This document shows positions 12,388 to 22,966 of a DNA stretch of 64,000 bases, piece by piece (position 1 is the stretch's first letter; each line of letters opens with the position of its first letter). The DNA is from Ophiostoma sp. CBS 140.51 (taxonomy: Eukaryota > Ascomycota > Sordariomycetes > Ophiostomatales > Ophiostomataceae), in assembly GCA_029298735.1 (NCBI GenBank), contig JANSLP010000131.1, positions 18,837-82,836 on the forward strand, read 5' to 3'. The notes beneath the pieces were generated by a model that worked only from the letters and a program-made list of their open reading frames with translations, was not told the DNA's origin and ran no database searches. Both the position numbers and the translations under genes were made by a program.

Positions 12388-15300
12388 ATGGCGTCCCACG
12401 GCCAGGCCATGCCGGCGTCCCGGCCGGGCCAGCACCGGCCCCAGGTGCCGCCACCGCAATATCACATGCAGCAGCAACAACAGCAGGTGCCTGTCCTCCC
12501 GCAAAGCTCGGCGCCCCAGGGCACCTTTGTGCCGGGCACCAAGATCCAGGTCGGCAGCCACCGTGTCGTCATCCAAAAGTACCTGTCCGAGGGCGGCTTT
12601 GCCCACGTCTATCTCGTCAAGATGCCCACACCCATTGACGGCACCGACCTGGCCGTCCTCAAGCGCGTCGCTGTGCCCGACAAGGACGCCCTGCGCAGCA
12701 TGCGCACGGAGGTTGAGACCATGAAGCGCCTCAAGGGCCATCGCGCCATTGTCACCTACTTTGACTCGCATGCTTCTGAACTGCGCGGCGGCGGATACGA
12801 GGTTTTCTTGCTCATGGAGTACTGCGACGGCGGCGGTCTCATGGACTTTATGAACACGCGCCTGCAGCACCGTCTTACCGAACCCGAGATCCTGTCCATC
12901 TTTAGCGACGTCGCGGAGGGCGTCGCCTGCATGCACTACCTCAAGCCGCCACTCCTGCACCGCGATCTCAAGGTCGAGAACGTTCTGATCAGCAAGGGCG
13001 GCAGCGGCAAGAGTGGTGGCAGCAGCCATCGTCGGCGATTCAAGCTGTGCGATTTTGGCTCGGCTGCCCCGCCCAAGGCTGCGCCCGTGTCCGTTGTCGA
13101 GTGCCGCCTGATGGACGAGGACGTGCAGAAACACACGACTCTGCAGTACCGCAGTCCCGAGATGATTGACGTCTACCGGCGGCAACCTATTGACGAGAAG
13201 TCCGACATCTGGGCGTTGGGCGTTCTGCTGTACAAGCTCTGCTACTACACAACACCCTTTGAGGACCAGTCCTCGCAGCTGGCCATCCTCAACGCCAGCT
13301 ACCGCTTCCCGAGCCACCCCGTCTTCTCCGACCGCTTAAAAGCCCTGATTGGTATGGATGACGACAACACCCTGCATCGTGATACACATGACTAACCTTC
13401 TGCCCAGCCTCCATGTTGAAAGAGAATCAGGATGACCGGCCAAACATCTACCAGGTCCTCAAGGAGGCCTGCGTGATGCAAGGCATAGACATTCCCGTCA
13501 AAGATGTAAGTGTCTCCCTGTGCAGCATGAGGCCTTGTTCAACATGCCCCAGAACCCCACATCTAACAGTATGCAGATCTATTCCGGCCGATCACAATCC
13601 GAACCACGAGGCGGCAACGCAGCTCCGGTTGCCGACAAGCCCGCAGCCGTCGTTGGCGCCGTCTTCGCACCCTCGGCCAAACCGCAACAAGCCATCCCTG
13701 ATATTATCCCGATGCGGCGCGGCCGCCCGACAGCGACAGCCTCCAGCCAAGCTGCAGCGGCACCCTCGAGCCAACAAGCACCTGCACCGAAGCCGAGTCC
13801 CTCTCCGATGCGCGTCACCAAGGGCGATCCCTTTGCAGCGCTCGACTCCAAGGCAGCAACAAGTTCAGCCGATGAGCTGTCTGGCCGGTTCCCCACGCTG
13901 GACCAGTTCTCCATCTTGCACGACCAGGGCGCACGGTTCAGCTTTGACGACTCAGCAGCGGCGGCTGGCGTATCGTCTGTGCCGGCGTCTCCTGAGGCAC
14001 AAAAGTCCAAGGACCTGAACCAGAGAGTGGCCGAGCGCTTGGCAGACGACGCATTTGTGTCCCTCCCACAAACCAAAGCAACACCACAGGCAGCAGCAGC
14101 TGCTGCAACGGCTGCTGTTGCGGCTGGCAAAGTCTCCCCGACGACGGGCATCAGCAAGTCCGTATCAGAACCGTTGCGCCTGACCAACCGCCTACCTGGT
14201 CGTCTCGATGCGTCCCCCGAGAGACACTCGAAGCCAACTGCGCCTGTACCGCAAAGAGCTTCGGAGATGAGCCGCGCGTCAGCCATTATCTCCAGCACAC
14301 CCGAGCTGCAAGCCATCTCCGCCCAGCGTGAGCAGAAGCCCAAGATGGTGTCCACTGGAACCATGACATCTCCTTCACCGACCCCGCCCCCTCCCTCTTC
14401 ATCAGCAGACCTGCCCAACCGTCCCTCGCAATACCAGGTCTTCCGCTTCCCGCCCTCCGACCACCAGAACCGCTCGTCTAGTCTTCCTCGGAAGCAGTAC
14501 CAAGACTCCAGCAGTGGCGGACCTGCCGAATACGGCCAAACACCATCGCCCCAGCTTCGGACACAAGCCCAGACTGCGCACATCCGCCATCCGTCTTCCT
14601 CACGGCCATCGCTGGAAGGCCAACGCCCCAACCTTGACGCTCTTGAGCCCGTTGCGTCGTCTATCCCTTCATTGCCGCCTCGGCCTCGGCCCACCAGCAC
14701 CTACCTCGAGTCTAACATGGACTACCTGCGTGAGCGCGAAGTGAGTGGTGGCAGCGCCAGTGGTAGTACTGGTAACACACCCGGTGGCATCAGTGGCCGG
14801 CCAATGCTCTCGCCTGGACAGCCGTCGCCGCCCAAGTATGGCAATAGTGACTTTAGAGCACCGTCAGCCTCACCTCGGCCCGACTTGAACAACACCAACA
14901 GCTGGGGAGATGAGGCGCCAATCGAGTCGAACGTTGACTACCTCCGGTCAATGGAAGAACAGCCCGACAACAAGCGTGACCGCAAGCCGAGCAGTGGCAA
15001 GCGGTCAAGCATGACGGCGCTCACAGGTACCAAGAACATTCTTGCCGGCAGGTTTGGCGATGCCTTCAAGAGGTTCGAAACGAGCACCGGTGGTAGCAAG
15101 GATAACAGTGCTGTGGCACCTGGTCCTAGTCGCACACCTTCGCCTCTGAAGCAACTTGAGCGCACCAACAGCAGCTATGGCGCCGGCGGCAGCAGCAGCA
15201 ATGAGAGATATCATGACGATCCCTACCAGGACGACCTGCCGCTTGAGGTGACGGACGACATGCCGCCCGAGATGCGCCGCGAGATTGAGCGCCGTCGCCT

Positions 15301-16087
15301 GTCCATGGAGGAGAAGCGCGTGGCTGCTGCGGCTGCCGAGTACCGCCAGCGTATTGGTAGGGCCGACACGGGCTCCACGACCATCTCGCGGACGACGACC
15401 AGCTCCAGTGGTGCACCAGCGCCCATGCCTTTGCCCAAGAACATTCCCAAGAGCATTGGTGGCGTGTCGCGTGCCGTCTCGATCCAGAACCGTGTGCAGA
15501 ACCTGTTGAGCGAGGCGCAATCAACGGCGCCCGTCACCCGCACTGCTTCGGGTTATGGCCACTTCACCGACGATGGCAGTAATGCTAGTGGTGGTGGTGG
15601 CGGTGTGTCCGGCTCGTCAGCGCGTTCTACACCTGTCAATGCACGCGGCAGCTTTGACGAACGGCCTGAGGTGCGTAGAAAGCCTGTCCTCGTGGGCCGG
15701 ACTTCGATGCCCGTTTCTGAGCGTGGTGGTGCTCCACCGCCGAAACCTTCTGCCAAGCCCAAGCCGTTGCACCTTAACAAGCCGCTTCCGCTGATTGGCA
15801 AGAACAACAATGAGGGAAGCGGTCGCCCTGGTTCTCCCAACTCGGCATATCCGTCATCGCGGCCCATCAACTCCTCGCGCGCTCAACCGCCGCCGAGCAA
15901 GAGCGGCGTGTCGTCTTCGCAGACGGCCCTCATGGCCGAGGACCTGCCCGGCCAGCCCGTGCTCGAGGGCATGTCGGTCCAGGACCGGGATGACTACATT
16001 CGTGACTTCACGCGGCGGTTCCCGAGCCTGACGACAATCGAAATGGTGGAGCGGGACCTCTCAGCCGAGGATGCCCATAGGCGGTAA
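12388..16087 (+). CDS. Ark/Prk (NAK-family) serine/threonine kinase, 1190 aa
   Basis: Three exons: 12388-13351, 13408-13505 and 13577-16087. Introns are GTATGG...CCCAG with an ACTAAC branch site, and GTAAGT...GCAG. After a Gln/Pro-rich start, the kinase domain spans about residues 55-345. It has the ATP Lys in AVLKRV (K92), HRDLKVENVL (catalytic D193), CDFGSA (D222), a TLQYRSPEMID activation segment and the DIWALGVLLYKL helix. DFGSA and the spacing match yeast Ark1/Prk1/Akl1 and animal AAK1/GAK, which phosphorylate endocytic adaptors and control actin patches. The roughly 840-residue tail is Ser/Pro/Gln-rich with SH3-type Pro clusters and two copies of ESN-x-DYLR. It ends in a charged segment (DRDDYIRDFTRRFPSLTTIE). 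The endocytic role is inferred from the family. Confidence 0.92.
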
Positions 16088-16742
16088 ACGTGGATGTCGA
16101 AGCGATCAGTCATATACATCACCTTCCACAACACACACATGCACATGCACATGCACATATATACCAATGAGCTTTTCTACTTTATACAATGTTTGTTTTT
16201 GCATGCTTTAAACCCTTTTTTTTTCTTGCGAGACACCTTCTTTTGATCTTTGTTTTCGCGTGCCGGGCCATTTTATAGATTCAAAAGAGATGAGAAACGC
16301 TCTCTCCCATAATTTATCTGAATGATAGACATTCAAATGTCGTTGAAAAGAACTGTCGGGGAAAAAAAAACCCAAGGTGCACATGAAAGTGAGTCACGGC
16401 AAAACGCTGTTATTATTATATGCTGGCGGGTCCTGTCAATCTGTCAGTGTCAAGGGGCATGACGCACCCCAAAACACGTCACTCTTGGTACATATGAGGG
16501 GTTACAGGGGCCTGGTAATGTGCGCTGGATGATGACACTCAACAGTGGACACACGGACACGGAAAGCGACAAAACGAGACATCGCCAAAATTCCCCGACT
16601 GGATGCGCCTGCCGTCTCTGACTCTTTGAAGCACAGTTGTTCCTTCTCTTTAAACATTTGGGACAATTTAGGTCGGCGCCCATGGTCTTGGCTATTAGAT
16701 CCTCTAGAGGGACCGAATTACTCCACAAATCACCTCGCAAAA
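16088..16742. other. Spacer with ACATGC microsatellite
   Basis: Downstream of the kinase gene, (ACATGC)n-like repeats occur at about 16134-16160, followed by AT-rich 3'-flanking sequence. The stretch runs up to tRNA-His. I see no coding region. Confidence 0.55.
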
Positions 16743-16814
16743 GGGGTTATAGTTTAGTGGCTAGAATACCTCGTTGTGGCCGAGGAGACCCGTGTTCGAT
16801 TCACGGTAATCCCA
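16743..16814 (+). tRNA. tRNA-His (GTG)
   Basis: The full cloverleaf can be read. The acceptor stem GGGGTTA (16743-16749) pairs with TAATCCC (16807-16813), leaving an A discriminator. The anticodon arm is CCTCG-TTGTGGC-CGAGG, giving GTG. The T arm is CCGTG-TTCGATT-CACGG. There is no intron. The A at position 73 suits fungal cytoplasmic tRNA-His, which receives its extra 5' G after transcription. T6 runs at 16848-16853 and 16858-16863 could terminate RNA polymerase III. Confidence 0.95.
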
Positions 16815-17889
16815 ATACGAGAAAGTTGAGTGGTCACAGCTCAGCAATTTTTTGTTCTTTTTTGACAATTCGATTCAATTGACAGTTGTGTGTTGCTATT
16901 GTCGATTTTTTTTGTTGCTCTCAAAGTGGCAACTGGCCTTATTCCACAATTCCACAACGGTTGCAACGGTCAATTGTTGGTTGGCCTGTGGTGGCAATTG
17001 TAGCTTGTGAATGTATTCATATGTCAACCACTTATACTTTCATATTCTACTCCGAGAGTCTGTCCCTGGCTGTTCATATTTTGAAATGCAAATTTCTTGA
17101 GACCTTTTTGACTTGAAAATGCCTATTTTCTTATTTCCTTATTTTCTTATTTTCTTATTTTCTTATTTTCTTATTTTCTTATTTTCTTATTTTCTTCTGT
17201 TTATAAAAGTTGTTGTTCTTAAACGACTACAGACGAATAATTTTTCGATGCTATAACTCCTTACAATGCAAGCATGAAGTCTCAATATAAAATCGAATGA
17301 GATTTACAAAAAACTCCTTATTGGAGAGGGAAAAATGAAAACAAAAAACCAGCCGTTTAAATAACATCAAATGTGAGTAGAGAGATAAAGGACTTTTAGT
17401 CTGTGCTCAAATTGAACTCGTGCCGTATGATGTGATGCAGCAAGACTACGAGGAACAGAGGAAACAGAGGAAACAGTGTGGCACGATAGCAGTCTGGTGA
17501 AAGTCGCCTCTGCCCCCAACCACAACGAAATGCATGCACCTGGATGTGTGCTCCACGCAAAATTGCACTTTTCTCGCTGCGCGAGCCAAATGTAGACAAA
17601 TATTGAATCCTCCGAAAAAAGGGGAGGTGAGGCTGAATGATAAGAGGCTTCCAAGGGGTCCTTTCTTTTCCCCTTTCGTTGTACATATTTCCAGAGTACT
17701 CAGTAGTTCGCTCAGCGTCTCGCTGCCCGAGCTGGTGGCTTTTCTTGTCTTCGTTTTTATTGCTTTCCGGTCATTTTCTTTGTTTGTTTTGCTCTGTCTT
17801 CGTATTTGCCTTTTTCGCGTGTGTGTTTAACCGAACATCCGCACATCCATCTCAAGACAACGCCATGCCCTTGCCCGCAACAACAATAA
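16815..17889. other. AT-rich spacer downstream of tRNA-His
   Basis: Low-complexity, T-rich DNA containing the octanucleotide array listed separately. The 17690-17860 part is hydrophobic when translated but gives no consistent gene model. It may hold the lost or undetected 5' exon (signal peptide) of the WSC gene that follows. Confidence 0.5.
17117..17196 (+). repeat. Tandem octanucleotide array (TTATTTTC)n
   Basis: About nine to ten near-perfect copies of an 8-nt unit, TTATTTTC, run from about 17117 to 17196. The first units are slightly diverged (one has TTATTTCC). This is a simple-sequence repeat in AT-rich spacer and probably length-variable between strains. Confidence 0.85.
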
Positions 17890-18948
17890 CAACAACTGAG
17901 CAGCCGGCTGCGACGGGCTCTTGTTTCGGAGTCGACGCTCGCATCCATACCCGGTTATCGCTACCTCGGGTGCTACCCCGACAACTCCTGGTCTACAGAA
18001 CCCTTGGCCGTGACCGTAACACTTCTTCCGGCGATTGCAGACCCGAAACAGTCTTGCTAACGGTGTCTCAACCAGGACACGCATCTGGACTATTGCGGCG
18101 TCGAGGGCGGAAGCCTTTGCATCTGTGACTCGGCGATTCAGGAGCCTACCAGCTACATTGCGCAGGCCGGCCAGTGCTCTCAAGGCTGTGTCGGCAACAG
18201 CAACGTGCAGTGTGGCGGCGATACGTATGCCAACGCGTACACCGCAGTCAATATCGCGGAAAACGGCACGCAGCCAGCCGCATATACACCGGCCAGCCTG
18301 GACGGGTACAGCTACCTCGGTTGCGTTTCTGACTCGACCAAGCGCCTCTTGACCCAGCAGACCGTCTTCGCCCCCGCCTTCAGGACGTGTCGTACTGCTG
18401 TACCATGTACCGGCAACCGCGCCCAGGCCTGTTGTGGCTATTACCGCCTCGGCCTCTGCAAGGCCACGGGGCCGAACACGGCGTCGGCGACCCAGAGCCT
18501 CGTATCATCGGCCAACACGGCCAACACGGCCAACACCGTCCCACCAACCAAGTCGGCCCTCGACACACCTTCAAGCACAGCAAGCACACCGCCGGCATCA
18601 CACAGTGGCCTGCACAGCGGCGCCATCGCCGGCGTTGTCATTCATATCCTAGTCGGCATCGTCGTCCTCGCGGCTGTGGCATACTTTTCCTGCGTGCATC
18701 GCCGCCGCCGACAGCGTTCCTAAGACGCCAACGATCCACAACCGCGAACCGTCTCGGAAGTTCTCGGGGACACCATGCACCCATACGCCATTAGTCCCAG
18801 TCCGGTAGCGTACAAGATCGATACCGGCACGACCATGGCACCAGACGAGCTGCAGAGTGTCGGCTCGCCCGTCTATGAACTGCAAGGAATGCAAGAAATC
18901 CAAGCCATGCCACAATATGTTGTGGGACATGAAGAGCCGCCTCGCTAA
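17890..18948 (+). pseudogene. WSC-domain cell-surface protein, probably decaying
   Basis: WSC domains bind carbohydrate, and such membrane proteins act as fungal wall-stress sensors or adhesins. One frame carries a first WSC unit (GYRYLGCYPDN, YCGVEGGSLCICDSA, CVGNSNVQCGG) and a shortened second (GYSYLGCVSDSTKRLL, CTGNRAQACCGYYRLG). A Ser/Thr stalk with GGCCAACAC repeats, one transmembrane helix and a basic RRRRQ stop-transfer follow. Defects: TAA at 18058-18060, which may instead be the branch site of a 60-nt intron 18016-18075; TAA at 18721-18723 just after the membrane helix, although the same frame stays open for 74 more tail-like codons to 18946-18948; and part of the second WSC is missing. 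I could not find a start codon with a signal peptide in frame. A functional, truncated gene with an unseen first exon is possible. Confidence 0.68.
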
Positions 18949-21900
18949 TAAACGACTGTTTGCATAGAAAGCGAAACCATTTGCCAGGCTTCTCTCTTTA
19001 ATATAGCAACTGGTGTCACGGAAACGATTGCTTTTATCTCATCACTAATAACCTCGTTATCCGAGTGACTTGAGCAATTGTCTGTATTATTTCCTGTTCA
19101 TCAGTACAATACATACCCTACAAATTTGATACCAGTTTATTCTCTTTATCATTCCACAACTTGTGTATGTGGTGAATGTGTTCAACTACTCTTTTTTTCT
19201 ACAACGATATTTTGTTCCTGGCTATTAATATTTCGAGACGCAGGTTGCTTGACACTTCTTTACTTGGCAATGCTTCTATTTATTGTGTTTTTTTTCTTCC
19301 TTTTTTTAAACAAAAATGGTAATAAAACAAAGTGGCATAATGGTCTCTATTTCTTTCAGGTGCCTCGATTTTATTTGTCTTTGTATTTCTTTTTTATATA
19401 TACTTTTTTTCCTCTCTTGGTTTTCTACACTTACTTTAGTCAAGTATGGGTAGCAAAATGAATTTAGAGAATGTCTTCAAAACATAAAATCCAAAGAGCA
19501 TTTTCACACACAGTTTGAGGTATTAAAAATATATATTTGAAAGTTCACAAAACAGAGTATTCGTCTTCATTTCAGCCACTGCAGCAACCTCAAAAACGGG
19601 GGATACTCTTGACGGAGGGCATTTCGACGATAGTAACCGTGCCACACACCCACACAATCGTGGTACTCCGTCGACGCCATCCAACGCGAGCATCAAAATT
19701 CAAAATCAAAATCAGAATCTAAAAAAGACGCCGCAAGCGAGGAGTTTTGTTAGTGGCGGCTACGTCAGCGACCGTTAGACTGGACGAGTAGTGTGCCCCC
19801 ACCCCCTGTAATTCACCCAAACCAGCAGATAGAATAGTGGATCCGGTCCCAGGCATGCCGTTGACGTACCGGCGCTAATAACGTTGTATGGCAAGCTACA
19901 AGCAATGACAAGAGGTATGGAGTACGTCGTAGAGTCGAGACGAAAGAACAGGTCGCCTGGTGACCTGTGCGTGGTTTATTTTGTTTTTGATATCCTCCCC
20001 TTTCTGGTGGCGGCTACGAATTACGCTTGCGGGAACAGCAGGGTCGTTGCCTCGATTGGCTTTGTTACTTTCATCATTTGGTGGGAACTGGGAGCTGAGG
20101 AGGAGAAAAGGAGAAAAGGGGATGCGTGGAGATGTGGAAGAATGTCTTTTGAGGGACAGCTTGATTTTTTCCACATCTTGCTCGCTTCGTTTTTGTGCTC
20201 TCTGCGGCCCTCAAATTTTAAACTTTGCTAGCTCTTTCCACAGCTCTTCAAAAATTCCTGTTTTCCAGGTGGTGGCCTTTGGGCGGTGGCTTGTGATTTC
20301 CCCCCTTGCTCTCGCAGTATCCTCTTCTCTCTCCTCTCTCCTCTACCCTTTCATAGCGTCGCCTTTCATTCTGTTTCAAGTGGGATAGGGGAAGAATACG
20401 GGAAACTCGTCCACTGAATTATTATATTTCTCATTTTCCCAAGTTCCTCACCAGCGGGATGGATTCCGACCAGACAAAGGGAGGAATTGGAAACGAAAAG
20501 AAGAGAAGAGGAGAAGAAGAGATACGACATACGTAGAGGACACACCGCCCGCAAGAAGAGGAGGCCTCCTCGCCGTCAGCAGGGCAAATTCCACAAGAGA
20601 AGCGGTGTCGTATCAAAAGGAAGGGACACGGGTGACAGGAAAGCTATTATCAGCAAAGCCATCAACCCTGCAAGCCCACGATGCACGATCCACAATAGTC
20701 TGGAGACCACGCAATATGTGTGCATCGAAAACATGGACAGACGCACACGCGCACATACCGCACAAAATTTCACACTTCTACACGCTTCACACACGCTTCG
20801 CACACACAATAGATGGGGCACGACCCACTAGTTCCCGAAGCTTGTCTGCCTTATTTGCCTTAGGGTTGCCCTTGGTGTCGTGTGGCGTGTGATGGGTTTG
20901 CAAAGGGTCTTTTTTGATATAACAATGATTCTCGACGACATGAAAAGCTTCACTTTTCTGAAGCTGGCTTTCAATGATTTTTTTGTGTCTTGATGTACAT
21001 CTGGCTGATTTTTTTTGGGTGACTAAGTTGATGTTGTACAAGGTGATACCTATCGTAGTAGGCGTGGCAGATTTCCACGTCTTTACTTACGGATGTATGG
21101 AGTGATTATGGGAATATGTAGGTGCCTATGAATTACTAGGCACATAAATTAGCTTGTGAGTGTTGTCTGCTGGTTTTGGGAAGGTTTTGTTAGGGGAAGC
21201 GAGAGAAAAACGAGAAAGACGGACGAGCTCGAGGGAAGAGCGGACGTCGAGGTCTCTGAACGACTGGTGGGAAACGAGAATTGGTGCAAATCAATGATGG
21301 GCCAATGGTCAACAGGGAGAAAAGGGCAAAAAGGACATAGGTGGCTACGCTTTCTTCGGTTCGCACGTGGCGGCTCCGGAATAAAACTGAAATAAAAAAC
21401 GAGATAAATTCAAAAGAGGAAAAAATGAGGGCACGCAAGAACACAAGGAACAAAAGACGTGATAGTCGAGAAACAGGAAAAATCCCACCAAAGAATAGCC
21501 CGCGCAAAGAATGAAAGGCCCGATTTTCCCTCCGTGTCCACCTGTCGCCTGGCTTTTCGAGCCGCCAAAAGCCTCCCAAACGTTTAGGAAACAGTTACCT
21601 AAACTGCTCTACCCGATCCCCTAATTTAGTGATGTGTCATGGTTCGTTTCCTTTTGGGTACTGCTGTCGTTTTTCCTCTTGTTTCGCCGTCTACTCTTTG
21701 ATATCATTCTTGCTCTGACGACGCCGCATATCAACCAATAGGGTCGCCTCGTTTTCGTGTCCATCACCAGCCATCTGTCTTTTGTTCCTCACAAGTCTTG
21801 CGACTCTTGCAAACCACTCGAGGCACTGCCCCTGCCATGGCCGTAGGAAAACAAAGAAATGGACCTTTTCCCACTAGCGGTCCATCTGCCGTACGAACAT

Positions 21901-22966
21901 GTAGTGGAAGAGAGATTGTCTTTGACGCGTGTGATGGTTCACTCCCATACGCACTCCCACTCTCCCCAATTTCCTGTTTTTCTTGTTCTCGCTTTTGATT
22001 TTTTTGATTTTATTTTCCCCTTTTATTTTTTATAGTCTCCCTTTGTAATCCCTTCCATTCCGCCATCCCATGCGACTGGACATCCACCCCGACTTATCTT
22101 CTGGTCGACGTAGACGACGATGAAGGGGACCCATAGAATCATCACCATATGACCGTTTTTTGATTCCTCTTATTTTCGATTTAATTTTTCAATAAAATTT
22201 ATTTGATCAATTCCACCGTGTCGTAGGGCATCTCTCTACCCATCGCCAAACCACGGCGACGACATGTAAATGCCTCACAGTAACACACGTCGACTATACT
22301 TGCTCCCACCATACGACCGCTGTATAGGACCAAACAAGACAAGGTGAACAAGCCCATGCCCTTCCTTTGCCCTCAAAATCAAGCAATGATGGTTTACATA
22401 ACAGTAACGTAATAACTGTCGAACTGACAGCTGCGGAAACGAATCTTTTCGAGTTGACGAGTTTCCTCATTCTGCAAAGCCTCAAGATGCGGATTCATGT
22501 TGCAGACCTTATTGCTGCGGAAAGAGTCATCCGACGAGCAGTATGCAGTCCAAACAAGGGAAGAAGAAACGAAATGAAACGTTCGGTAGGAAGCGCGCGA
22601 TGAAAGGAGACGACCTTCCATCCACCTTGGAGTAGGACAGACAAAGAGAAAGCAAGACAGGAAGGAAGGGTCCGTATCGGATACGTAGAACAGAAGACGG
22701 CAAGCAAGACTTTGTCAATCAGTCTATGCTTTGGCATTCCATTCCCACGAGAGATGTTCCTGCCGATCAGACATAAATATCTCTGCCGGCCATCACCATA
22801 ATGTCTGTCTCCTTTTGATTTGACATCCCTCTCATCACACTATTCTGTCTTCCATCATCTCTTCTTCTTCACCCTCACCACCCTCTCGCCCCCTTCTCGC
22901 ATCTTCCTTCGGGTCGATCACTCTCCTTTCTTTCGTTGTCACCAACACTCCCCTCCCACCGCCGCA
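18949..22966. other. 4.0 kb gene-poor region
   Basis: No supportable gene. 18950-19550 is AT-rich and T-tract-rich. 20250-20560 has CT/GA-rich tracts. 22780-22960 is a CT-rich stretch that looks like the promoter and leader of the P-type ATPase gene. Open stretches here are short, overlap on both strands and match no domain I know. Confidence 0.55.
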
